Of a DNA stretch of 64,000 nucleotides, positions 10,387 through 19,137 are shown in pieces (the first letter of the stretch is position 1; every line of letters begins with the position of its first letter). This DNA comes from Novosphingobium sp. ST904 (GTDB taxonomy: Bacteria; Pseudomonadota; Alphaproteobacteria; Sphingomonadales; Sphingomonadaceae). Below the pieces are notes generated by a model. The model saw nothing but the letters and a program-made list of their open reading frames with translations, was not told where the DNA came from and searched no databases. Both the position numbers and the translations under genes were made by a program. The stretch lies in the NCBI RefSeq assembly GCF_001298105.1, contig NZ_LGJH01000138.1, positions 1-64,000 of the forward strand. Reading direction: 5' to 3'.

Positions 10387-10407
10387 CTCAACCAATTCAA
10401 TAGAGTT
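10387..10407. promoter_or_regulatory. sulfur-regulon palindrome, copy A
   Basis: Reads CTCAACCAATTCAATAGAG plus two further bases. It differs at one position from copy C at 35570 and closely matches the other copies upstream of sulfate and sulfonate genes. It lies about 50 bases upstream of the TonB receptor start at 10335, a normal position for an activator or repressor site. The regulator is probably the LysR protein encoded at 35805 (inference). Confidence 0.7.
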
Positions 10408-10448
10408 ATGGAAGCCGTCCTATGAGTTCTCCTAAACCCTGGGCGGCG

Positions 10449-10468
10449 TTCTCCTGATTCCGGGAGAA
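10449..10468. repeat. inverted repeat in divergent promoter region
   Basis: TTCTCC and GGAGAA arms separated by 8 bases, between the divergent genes starting at 10335 and 10608. It could be a second protein-binding site or a small hairpin. No other copy was noticed in the window. Confidence 0.3.
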
Positions 10469-10607
10469 TTCAGGACCTTGCCCTGAAGCTGCGTTCCATG
10501 CGGGCACGGGCCTGTTTTGACTTCATGGCCGCAGGCGGTAGTTTGATCGCTTGCCGCTCAAGGCAGATCGCTCAGGAGAGCGGACGGCGGTTCGGAGGAG
10601 GATTTTC

Positions 10608-11741
10608 GTGACATTCCCGGTCGCCGTGCCCCGTTCGCCTGCCATCGTCCTGTTGGCCGCATCGGCATTGGCAGGCTCCCCATCGCTTGCAGCCCCGCCC
10701 GGACCTGCCCACGCTGCCGCCAGCGAAGCCTCCGTGGCAGGCCATTACTACCTTTCCGGCGTCATGGAGACGGGTTCGGAACTTCTCCTGCGCGAAGACG
10801 GAACCTTCGAATGGTACATCAGCTACGGCGCGCTTGACCGGTTCGCCAAGGGCCGCTGGTCACGCGAGGGGGCATCGGTGATCCTGAAACCGGATGGCCC
10901 TGACGATGCGAAGCCGCTCTATGCTCCGCTCGGCGCCGAGCCCTGGGATTTGCAGGCCGAACAGGCCCTGCTTCGCCAACAGGCCGAAGAAGCCGCGGAC
11001 GCCGTCGCGGCGCGCTGCCCGTTCCTGGCCGGATGGGCCGATATCGCGGTGACGCCGGTTCCCACCATCGACGAGGCCGCGACCGTCCCGGTCTCGAGGG
11101 AAAGCCTCCGCCGGAAGGCCGCCGAGACCCTCCAGACCGCCCTGCTCACGCGCAACCGCGCCGCAATGCTGGCCCGCCGGGCACTGGACGCCCCCTCGCC
11201 CGAAGCGAACGAAGCAGTCGGCAAGGCCTTCGCCGCATGGTTCGATGCGCGCGCGGCGGCGCAATCCGCCGCCGGGGAAGCCTATCTGCCGGACCCGGAC
11301 CTTGCCGAGCCGGAGCTTCCGGCCCCATGCATCGCGCCGGAAACACCCGATGCCGCCGACATCCCGCGTGAACAGTGGACAGGCGGAATCGCGGTTCGCG
11401 TGCTCGATCCGGTCCGGGAGCAGACCGCGAACCATGTGCGCGTCACCCTGCGCCATGCCGATGGGCAGGAAGAGCAGATCGAGACGGGGTCCGGCGGACT
11501 GGCGATCCGGCCCGGCACGCCGGACAGCCCGGTCGTGGCGGTCGGCCTGTCGGCACCCTATGCGCCGGGGCGGGATGCCAGCTTTCGCATCGAACCGGCC
11601 AGCGACACGGTACTGAGCTTCTCGATCGATGGCGGCCAGTTGGAACAGGCCCCTTTCGAATCCATGCGGCTGCGCATCGTCGGACAAGACCTTGCGCCCG
11701 ATATCTTCGAAGGAAAGGGGCTTTACCGGCGCGCGCGCTGA
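10608..11741 (+). CDS. exported protein of unknown function
   Basis: 377 residues from a GTG at 10608, chosen because GGAGGAGG lies 6 bases upstream. The N-terminus is a signal peptide (AIVLLAASALAGSPSLAAPP). The mature N-terminal part, AGHYYLSGVMETGSELLLREDGTFEWYISYGALDRFAKGRW, looks like a small lipocalin-like or 'response to dose' fold seen in secreted proteins. A central helical stretch rich in Ala, Glu and Arg follows, then a beta-rich C-terminal domain (GGIAVRVLDPV...VRVTLRHADGQE). I do not recognise a characterised family. It is divergent from the TonB receptor operon but has no evident functional link to it. Confidence 0.7.
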   Translation: MTFPVAVPRSPAIVLLAASALAGSPSLAAPPGPAHAAASEASVAGHYYLSGVMETGSELLLREDGTFEWYISYGALDRFAKGRWSREGASVILKPDGPDDAKPLYAPLGAEPWDLQAEQALLRQQAEEAADAVAARCPFLAGWADIAVTPVPTIDEAATVPVSRESLRRKAAETLQTALLTRNRAAMLARRALDAPSPEANEAVGKAFAAWFDARAAAQSAAGEAYLPDPDLAEPELPAPCIAPETPDAADIPREQWTGGIAVRVLDPVREQTANHVRVTLRHADGQEEQIETGSGGLAIRPGTPDSPVVAVGLSAPYAPGRDASFRIEPASDTVLSFSIDGGQLEQAPFESMRLRIVGQDLAPDIFEGKGLYRRAR

Positions 11742-11789
11742 TGCGGCGTTACATGCCGCGCGGAAGCGCCCGCAAGCCCGGCGGCCGGG

Positions 11790-12146
11790 TCAGGGAACGG
11801 CCTTGACCACCGCGCCCTGGATCTCGGGAAAACACTCCCGCGCCAGGTTCTTCCACATCGGCTCCACCGCATCCCGCCAGTCGCCAAAGCCGTAGAGGAT
11901 CAGCGTGCCATCGTGACGCGCCTCGAACGACATCACCACGGCGGGACGGCTCGCGTCGTTCGCGGCCAGTCGGAAATCCACTTTGCGCCCGGTCTCGATC
12001 GCGAGATTTTCGCTCACGCCCAGATCGTCGAACTCCGTCTCCACACATGCCGCCACGTCCGCGATCGGCCGGTCCGAACGCGCGGTGATAAAGGAGGAGG
12101 TGACGGAAGGGATCGCTGCCGAAAGCGAGATTGCGGCCAGAAACAT
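11790..12146 (-). CDS. small exported protein of unknown function
   Basis: 118 residues with a short hydrophobic N-terminus (MFLAAISLSAAIPSVTSS) that may be a signal peptide. The rest, with IADVAACVETEFDDLG and SFEARHDGTLILYGFGDWRDAVEPMWKNLARECF, contains two cysteines that could form a disulfide in the periplasm. It stands alone, convergent with the gene ending at 11741. No family recognised. Confidence 0.55.
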   Translation of the reverse strand: MFLAAISLSAAIPSVTSSFITARSDRPIADVAACVETEFDDLGVSENLAIETGRKVDFRLAANDASRPAVVMSFEARHDGTLILYGFGDWRDAVEPMWKNLARECFPEIQGAVVKAVP

Positions 12147-12592
12147 GGCGCGAACATATCACGATATGACCCGGCGCCCAACGGCCCCGCGATACAAAAA
12201 GACGAATTTGCCCCGGACAGAGCCGCTCCCGATGCCATGCCTGCGCGGACTTGGAGCCGCATCGGTTCTTCCCAGCCCTTTGAAACGGGCCGCAAAAAGG
12301 GGCTCCAAGCGGGGCATATGTCGCTGATTGACAGGCGAAACCCGTCGGCACGATCCGATCGGAACGGGTGCCGGCCGGCAAATCACTCCAATTTGGGGAA
12401 AGTTGAAACTGAATCGGATGATAATGCTTGATACAACATTTTTTCAAGTATTCATTTCAACAAGTTAACTAACAAGCAAAAACGCAGCCCTGAAGGTCGC
12501 CACTGAAAGAATGCTCCGCAAGGTTCCGTTACCCGGATTCAAGCGATACTTTGCGAAAGTATTCTGCAGCGCATAGCAAGAGAGGTGCGAAC
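12147..12592. other. intergenic region upstream of the pilus operon
   Basis: About 446 bases without a convincing gene. The right half (about 12390-12550) is clearly more AT-rich than the surroundings and probably holds the promoter of the SCPU pilus operon. I see no strong operator or RNA structure. Confidence 0.45.
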
Positions 12593-13138
12593 GTGCTCAG
12601 AAAGATTGCTCTTTCCGCGGCCGGACTATCGGCGATAGTCCTTGCTACGAACCCTGCCCGGGCCGACATTACCGGCACTATCGACGCGACGATCACCCTG
12701 GAGGCAGGATGTATCGTCAACGGACAGAACTATGACGACGGCACCGCCAACGTCGCTTTCGGCACGCTCGACTTCGGCACGCAGAACACGCTGTTCACGC
12801 AGGCCGATGCCCAGGTCCTCAACGGCGGCGCGGCTTTCACGGTCCAGTGCAGCAACGGGATCGCGCCCACCTTGTCGTTCAATGCCGGGCAGAACGATGG
12901 ATCGGGCGCCGGGGTGGGCGTCCATGCCATGGCCAATCAGACCGCAGCGGGCCAGTTCGTCACCTACAACCTCTATTCCGACACCAACCGTTCGGTCATC
13001 ATTCCCGTAGACGGCGACATCACCCTGCCCGCCGACGGCACGCAGCAGACCGTCAACGTCTATGGCCGCGCTTTCGGCGAGGCGGGCCTGACCACGGGCA
13101 CATATTCGGACGTCGTCACCGTGGTCCTCGAACTCTAG
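12593..13138 (+). CDS. spore coat U (SCPU) domain pilus subunit
   Basis: Secreted pilin-like subunit of 181 residues. The GTG at 12593 follows AGAGGTG at good spacing and begins a clear signal peptide (LRKIALSAAGLSAIVLATNPARA). The mature part has the SCPU pattern: ITLEAGCIVNGQ near the N-terminus, FGTLDFG, a second cysteine in FTVQCSNG, and a C-terminal strand GTYSDVVTVVLEL that should complement a neighbouring subunit. SCPU proteins are assembled by chaperone-usher machines, as supported by the genes that follow. It is the first gene of the operon and probably the major subunit. Confidence 0.85.
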   Translation: MLRKIALSAAGLSAIVLATNPARADITGTIDATITLEAGCIVNGQNYDDGTANVAFGTLDFGTQNTLFTQADAQVLNGGAAFTVQCSNGIAPTLSFNAGQNDGSGAGVGVHAMANQTAAGQFVTYNLYSDTNRSVIIPVDGDITLPADGTQQTVNVYGRAFGEAGLTTGTYSDVVTVVLEL

Positions 13139-13162
13139 CGGCACGCCGCCCGGACCAGGCTC

Positions 13163-13729
13163 ATGAGAACTGGAATTGACGCGAAGGCGCTCCCGGCGCC
13201 GGCGCTCGCGATCCTTGTCGCCCCGTGCGTCGCGGCAGCCATGCTTCCCGCCGCCGCAAGAGCAGATACGACCGCGCAGTTCGCCGTCACCGCGAACATC
13301 ACGGCAGGCTGTCTTGTGGACGGGCTGGGGAGCAGCGGAAACGCGGGGCTCGTCGGCAGGCTGGACTTCGGCGTGGATTCGACGTTCTCCAGGGCGACCC
13401 GCACGGCAACCTCTACGGCGACCCAGGCGATCCGCCTGCGCTGCACGCCCGGCGTCAATCTGACGATGACGGTAAACGGCGGCAACCACGCCGCATCCGG
13501 CATGCGCAACCTCCAGAGGGGGACCGATGCATCGGCGCGGATTTCCTATGCCTTGTGCCAGGACGCAGGCTGCACCCAGCCCATCGTCATCGGCGGAGCC
13601 CCCGCCGTTCCCGTAACCGGCACTAACAGCGAGGACGTGCGCCTGCCGATCTACGGATCGCTGACGCTTTCGGGAACCCTGCCGCCCGGCACTTACACCG
13701 ACAGCCTGATCGTCACCCTGAGCTGGTGA
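13163..13729 (+). CDS. spore coat U (SCPU) domain pilus subunit
   Basis: Second SCPU subunit, 188 residues, 24 bases after the first. It has a signal peptide ending PAAARA, then AVTANITAGCLVDG, GRLDFGVDSTF, IRLRCTPGVNLTMTVNGG, an extra cysteine pair in ALCQDAGCTQP, and the terminal donor-like strand GTYTDSLIVTLSW. It is probably a minor or adaptor subunit of the same pilus. Confidence 0.85.
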   Translation: MRTGIDAKALPAPALAILVAPCVAAAMLPAAARADTTAQFAVTANITAGCLVDGLGSSGNAGLVGRLDFGVDSTFSRATRTATSTATQAIRLRCTPGVNLTMTVNGGNHAASGMRNLQRGTDASARISYALCQDAGCTQPIVIGGAPAVPVTGTNSEDVRLPIYGSLTLSGTLPPGTYTDSLIVTLSW

Positions 13730-13753
13730 CAGCTCCCAGCCGAGGATAAGCCG

Positions 13754-14522
13754 ATGAAGAGCATGATTCCCCCCGGCAGACTGGCGAGTCTCCTCCTGCT
13801 TGCGCAAGCCGCGTTCCTTGCGGTGGATGGCCTGCCCGCCGCCGCGCAGTCACCCAGCTCGATCCTGATCTGGCCGGTCAACCCGGTCATAGAGGGGCAG
13901 GCCCGGGCCACCGCGCTCTGGCTCGAAAATCCGGGCAAGTCGCCGATTACGCTGCAGGTCCGCATCTATGCCTGGACGCAGCGCGAAAACCAGAACCTCT
14001 ATGCCGAGACGCGCGAGGTCATAGGCTCGCCGCCGATCGTGACCATCGAGCCGGGGGCCCGGCAACTGGTGCGGATCACGCGGCTTGTCGCCCCGCCGCC
14101 GTCGGGAGAGCAGCCCTATCGCATCATCGTCGATGAAGTCCCGGTGAAGGACGGCCCGGGCACCGCCGGCGCATCCGTGACCTTTCGCATGCGCTACTCG
14201 CTTCCGCTGTTTTCCGAGGCGAAGCAGGAAGGCGGCGCGGAAAGGCCGACGCGCCCGCAGCCGCCATCGCCTGGCGCACGGGCACGGACCGGGACGCCGT
14301 TTCCTTGAAATCCGCAACAGCGGCTCCGGCCATGCCAGGCTGAGCGACGTCGCCTTCACGGGCGGGCGGTCAGCGTCGGTGCTGGGTGAAGGCCTGTTCG
14401 GCTATGTCCTGCCCGGCGCGACGATGCGCTGGCCATTGCCATCAGGGGTGGACGGATCGGGCGATCTCGTTGCCGCCGTCAACGGACGGGCGCAGGCCCG
14501 TATCGAGCGGCTGCCGGAATGA
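13754..14522 (+). CDS. periplasmic pilus chaperone, PapD/FimC type (frameshifted)
   Basis: Chaperone that folds SCPU subunits by donating a beta strand and hands them to the usher. A signal peptide (to AAAQ) is followed by SSILIWPVNPVIEGQARATALWLENPG, PPIVTIEPGARQLVRITR and PYRIIVDEVP, the conserved strands of domain 1. The frame breaks near 14240 and again near 14295. Joining the three frames gives AIAWRTG, then GRRFLEIRNSGSGHARLSDV, the normal second domain, ending at 14522. Both breaks are likely to be sequence errors because the protein is otherwise complete (about 255 residues) and the usher gene starts 7 bases later. Confidence 0.8.
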
Positions 14523-14528
14523 CGGCGC

Positions 14529-16930
14529 ATGATCGCCGCCACCCATTCTCCGGCGCGCCTCCCGTGGCTGGCCGCGCTGGCGGCGGCTATCCTGCAAGCT
14601 GCGCCCGCGCAAGCCGCGGATGCGGCCGATGCCCGGTATGATGTCTTTACCGAGCTGCCGCCGCCGCCCCGGCACACCGACCCGGACGCCGAGCAGCAGC
14701 TCGAACTGGAACTCGTCGTCAATGGACTGGCGAGCGGCGTGATCGCCTCGGTGACCCGGCAGGGCGGACGGTTCCAGCTTCGCGCGCAGGATCTGCGGCA
14801 AGCGGGCCTGCTGCTGGACACGGCCGAGGACAGCCTGTTTATCGACAGTCTGGAAGGCGTGAGCGCCGATTACGACGCCCCGCGCCAGCAGTTGCACCTC
14901 ACCGTTTCCCCGGAACGCCTCCCCGCCCAGCATCTGGGCGGCAGCGCGGAGGCATTCGCCCCGGCGCAGCAGGATACCGGCGCACTGCTCAATTACGACC
15001 TCTATGTCAGCGGCGGCGAAAGGGCGGCGTTCCGGGCCTCGCTCTGGCACGAAGCCCGGCTGTTCGGCCCCTTCGGCCTGTTTTCCACCACCGGCGCGCT
15101 GCGCTCGAATGCAGGGCGGGCCTACGTCCGCTTCGATACGATCTGGCGCTGGTCGGACGAACGCAGCATGACGACCATGGAAGCCGGCGACATCATCACC
15201 CGGACCCTGCCCTGGGCGCCCGCGATCCGGCTGGGCGGCGCGCAGGTCTCGCGCGATTTCTCGGTGCGGCCGGATATCGTCACGTACCCGCTGCCCGAAT
15301 TTGCCGGGAGCGCGGCGCTGCCTTCCACGGTGGAACTGGTCGTCAACGGCCAGCGGATCGCGGGGAGCCAGGTTCGCCCCGGTCCTTTCGCGCTCGACAC
15401 GCTGCCGCCGATCAGCGGCTACGGCGAGGCCAATCTCATCGTTACCGACATGCATGGGCGCAGCGTGGCAACGGCGCTGCCGTTCTATGTCAGCAGCATC
15501 CTGCTGCGCCCCGGCCTTGCCGACTATTCCGTGGCGGCAGGGGCCTTTCGCCGCAACTACGGCACCGCGAACTTCGATTATGGCCGCTTGCCGCAAGCGC
15601 CTCCCTGCGCCGGGGGATGACCTCCGGCCTCACGCTTGAGGCACGCGCGGAAGCCACGGGAACGATGCGCCTGCTGGGGGCCGGCGCCGTTTTCCGGCTG
15701 GGCAATCTCGGCATCGTCAGCACCGCCTATGCCCGCAGCTTTCACAAGGGGCGCCAGGGCGGGCAACTGACTCTCGGCTACGAGTATCAGGCCAGGACCT
15801 TCTCCCTCGGCCTGCGCCACAGCCGACAGGACCGCCACTACGCCGATCTCGGAGTGCTGGACAGGAACGGCCGGCAGAACCGTCCGGAATGTCTTTCCGA
15901 ACCTCCTGCCGAAAGCTGCGCGGGCAACCGGGAGCGATCGACCGCCGCCACCGCCAGCATCGCCATCGGCAGCGCCAGCACCCTGGGCATCGGCTACTTC
16001 GACATCCGGCGATCCGGCACCGCCGATGCCCGGCTGGCGAACCTGAGCTGGGCGCTGCCGCTGGTGGGAGAAAGCCGGATCAATGCCTCGATCTCCCGCG
16101 ATTTCGCGGAACGCGGATGGTCGGGCGCGATTACGCTCACCATCCCGCTGGGTGGCGGCAACCTCGGCACCGGCGTCTCGCGGGACAATGCCGGGCGCAG
16201 CGGATTGCGGGCGGACTATTCGCGCGCCGTGCCGTCCGATGGCGGCCTGGGCTGGAGCGCCAGCGCCTTCAGCGAGGGCGGCGGAAGACCCTACCTCAGG
16301 GGCGACGTGCTCTGGCGGGCCCAGCCCGTCCAGCTTCGTGCGGGCGCCTATGGACGGGACGAGGTGACCGGATGGTTCGGCGCCAGCGGCTCGCTGGTCT
16401 TCATGGACGGCTCGCTCTTCGCGGCGAACCGGGTATCCGATGCCTTCGCGGTCGTCAGTACCGACGGCGAGGCGGGCATCCCGGTGCGCTACGAAAACCA
16501 GCTCATCGGCAGGACCGGTTCCGGCGGCAAGCTGCTGGTCCCCTCGGCCAGTGCCTATTACCCCGCGCATTACGACATCGACACCCTGTCGCTGTCGCCC
16601 AACGTGAAAGCCGATACCGTGAGCCGCCGCGTGGCCATCGCCGCCGGCAGCGGCCACGTCATCCGTTTTCCGATCGAGAGGGCGATCGCCGTCCGCGCGA
16701 CGATCGCGGACACGCGGGGCGAGCCGCTGCCCGCCGGAACCCCGATTACGGTCAACCGCAAGGACAGGGCCTATGTCGGCTGGGACGGAATGCTGTTCAT
16801 CGACGACGCCTCCCCCGAGACCGGCCTGGAAGCGATCCTGCCTGACGGCACACGCTGCCATGCGGCGTTTTCCGTGCCTGCGGAAGCTGAAGAGATCATC
16901 GATGCGGGAACGCTGACATGCCGTTCCTGA
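14529..16930 (+). CDS. outer-membrane usher, FimD/PapC type (frameshifted)
   Basis: Outer-membrane assembly platform for the SCPU pilus. It has a signal peptide ending APAQA, an N-terminal periplasmic domain (LELELVVNGLASGVIASV, RLPAQHLGG), the barrel start, a plug-like segment (GSAALPSTVELVVNGQRIAGSQVRPGPFALDTLP), and a C-terminal part with RVAIAAGSGHVIRFP and GTLTCRS. The frame shifts near 15595, where DYGRL should continue as ASASLRRGMTSGLTLEA. About 800 residues in total, normal for SCPU ushers. Its last 13 bases overlap the start of the next gene, showing tight operon structure. Confidence 0.87.
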
Positions 16931-17923
16931 AGCGCCTGCCTTGCGGCATCGCCGCCACGCTGGCCGCCTGGTCGATGATGCCGGGCACCGCCGGAGCTGC
17001 ACGCTTTCGGCAACGAGCACCAACCTCGGCAGCCTGAGTTCCTACACTGTCGCCAATACCGCGCAGGCGGGGAGCGGATCGGCCGGGCTGCAGTGCGACA
17101 TTCTCCTCGCGGCGCTGACCACGCATTATGTCGGCCTTCAGGTGGATGCCTCGACCTTCCGGCTCACCGGTCCGAGCGGACAGACCATCCCCTTCACCGC
17201 CGCGCTGAGCGCGAACGGAGCCGCCCTTGCTATCGGCAGCTTCCAGAACCTGTCCTCGCTCAGCATCGTCAGCCTTTTTGCGGGCACGAACAACTCCATC
17301 CCCCTCTATTTCCGCACGACCGCGACATCCGGCCTCCGGGCGGGACGCTACACCGGCTTCCTCGACTTGCGCTGGTTCTACTCGGTATGCTCGCTCGGGG
17401 CCGCCGTATGCCTCAGCTACTCGTCCAGTCCGGGCTTCGTCCGTCCGGGGCTTGGCGTCGCGCTCAACTGGGGAGCGGGCAGCACGGTTCGCGTCAACGT
17501 GGAACTCACCGTCCTGAACGATTGCATCATTACCGCTCCGGCCGCCAGCTTCGGCTCGGCGCCGCTGGTCGCAGCTTCAACCCCATCACCCGGACCATCC
17601 TGATCCGGTGCAGCGCGGGAGCGAGCTATACGGTGGGCCTCAACGACGGCAACAATGCCGACGGCACCGTCCGCCGGATGCGCAAGATCGACAATTCCAG
17701 CAACTACCTGCGCTACGAGATATACAAGTCGGCCTCCTCCACCGAGCGCTGGGGATCGGTGGACAGCGCCCGGCGCAGCAGTACCACTGCCGACACCAAC
17801 CAGGGCATATACGATTCCGTCACGACCCAGAGCTATACCTACAGGGCCGCAGTTCTGCCCGGCCAGATCACGCCTGCCGCCGGGGACTACAGCGACACGA
17901 TCCGCATAGATGTCGCCTTTTGA
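16918..17923 (+). CDS. SCPU domain protein, probable pilus tip subunit (frameshifted)
   Basis: Last structural gene of the pilus operon. It starts at an ATG inside the usher end (MPFLKRLPCGIAATLAAWSMMPGTAGA, a signal peptide). The frame shifts near 17005 and continues CTLSATSTNLGSLSSYTV, AGLQCDILLAALTT, ending VNVELTVLNDCIITAPAASFGSAP. It shifts again near 17570 to a typical SCPU domain (SFNPITRTILIRCSAGASYTVGLNDGNNADGTVRRM to GDYSDTIRIDVAF). Two domains, the N-terminal one divergent, suggest a tip adhesin, as in other SCPU loci; this is inferred. Length about 335 residues when joined. Confidence 0.75.
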
Positions 17924-18039
17924 ACGGGTTAGGCAGGGCGGGCAAATTCGGCAGGGCGAGCCGCGATTGCGACGAGGGCGGGAACCATCGCGCGCGCTCC
18001 GGCGCTGGTCCTGCGGGAAATCAGGCAAAGGGGACACGC

Positions 18040-18570
18040 ATGAGCGAACATGCGCGCGGCCACTTACCAGTCGCACCGGAAGAAGCGCAGCTCGACACGC
18101 TGGTGGGGCGAGTGGAAAATCTCATCGCGATGCTGGAAAACATCGCGATAGAGCAATGGCGTGCACGGCGCCAACTGCGGCATTCGTCGGAAACCGCCCT
18201 GCCGCCAGCCTCAACCCCGCCCCTTTCTCCGCCGGAAGAGGCCCGCGCCGCGCTTGCCCGGGACCGCATAAGGCAACGCCGCGCGCGCGAGAACTGCTTC
18301 GGCGCCGAATTCTTCTCGGACCCGTGCTGGGACATCATGCTGGATCTTTACGCCGCCCATTACGAAGGCGAACCGGTCTCGATCTCGAGCCTCTGCATCG
18401 CCGCATCGGCTCCTGCGACCACGGCCACGCGCTGGATCGACCGGATGACCGAAAAGGGCCTGCTCACGCGTTCGAAGGACCCGGCCGACGGGCGGCGAAT
18501 CTATATTCACCTCAGCAAGGATACCCGCCTCAAGCTCGATGCCTACTTCGAGGCACTCCAGCAGAATTGA
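18040..18570 (+). CDS. MarR-like winged-helix regulator
   Basis: 176 residues from the ATG at 18040, with AAGGGG upstream. The N-terminal part contains a predicted coiled segment (LDTLVGRVENLIAMLENIAIEQWRARRQ). The C-terminal half is a winged helix: CWDIMLDLYAAHYEGEPVSISSLCIAASAPATTATRWIDRMTEKGLLTRSKDPADGRRIYIHLS, with the MarR wing motif DGRR. Such sphingomonad regulators are often found alone; here it follows the pilus operon by 116 bases and could control it. No ligand-binding domain is evident. Confidence 0.75.
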   Translation: MSEHARGHLPVAPEEAQLDTLVGRVENLIAMLENIAIEQWRARRQLRHSSETALPPASTPPLSPPEEARAALARDRIRQRRARENCFGAEFFSDPCWDIMLDLYAAHYEGEPVSISSLCIAASAPATTATRWIDRMTEKGLLTRSKDPADGRRIYIHLSKDTRLKLDAYFEALQQN

Positions 18571-18609
18571 CGGGCATGGCCGCCTCCCCCCGCCCAACCT
18601 GATGCCGAC

Positions 18610-19092
18610 CTATCCCTTGCAGGCCGCCGCCATCGTGCGCAGTTCCGCCTCACTCAGGCCGCGGTCGCGCAGGGCGCAGGGCCTGCCCGTCTCGTCCGTC
18701 ATCACGGCATAGGGCAGCCCGGCCGCCCGCCCGGCGGAAGCGCGGCGCAGGAGTTCCCAACCCTCTCGCGGCGAGATCGCCAGTTTCTGGCGACCATCGA
18801 AGCGGCGCGTCATTTCCGTGCTGCCCGCGCCCTCGTCCAGCGCGACGATCAGCAGGCGCCGGGGGCGCGCCGCAGCCTCCAGCGCCTCAAACCGGGCAAG
18901 CTCGGCAAGGCAGGGGGCGCACCACGAAGCGACGAACATCAGCACGCTATCGCGAGGCGGTTCGCCCGGCGCCGCAACAAGCGAGGCGGCGGGTACCGAC
19001 CCTGCCGCAAGGGCGGGCGCGGACGCGCCTATAAGGGACAATACTGATGGAAATACGACAATTGATATCAATCGCTTAACTTGCGAAGCCAT
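18610..19092 (-). CDS. thioredoxin-like exported protein
   Basis: 160 residues starting MASQVKRLISIVVFPSVLSLIGASAPALAAG, a signal peptide. A thioredoxin active site WCAPC lies near residue 57 in VLMFVASWCAPCLAELARFE, as in TlpA/ResA-type periplasmic oxidoreductases. The C-terminal part keeps the cis-proline region (AAGLPYAVMTDETGRPCALRDRGLSEAEL). Probably reduces or transfers disulfides in the periplasm; the partner is unknown. It is divergent from the repeat protein at 19138 with only 45 bases between. Confidence 0.75.
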   Translation of the reverse strand: MASQVKRLISIVVFPSVLSLIGASAPALAAGSVPAASLVAAPGEPPRDSVLMFVASWCAPCLAELARFEALEAAARPRRLLIVALDEGAGSTEMTRRFDGRQKLAISPREGWELLRRASAGRAAGLPYAVMTDETGRPCALRDRGLSEAELRTMAAACKG

Positions 19093-19137
19093 ATTGGATA
19101 GCCCACTACGCACCTGAACACTTCTCCGAGGCTCCCT

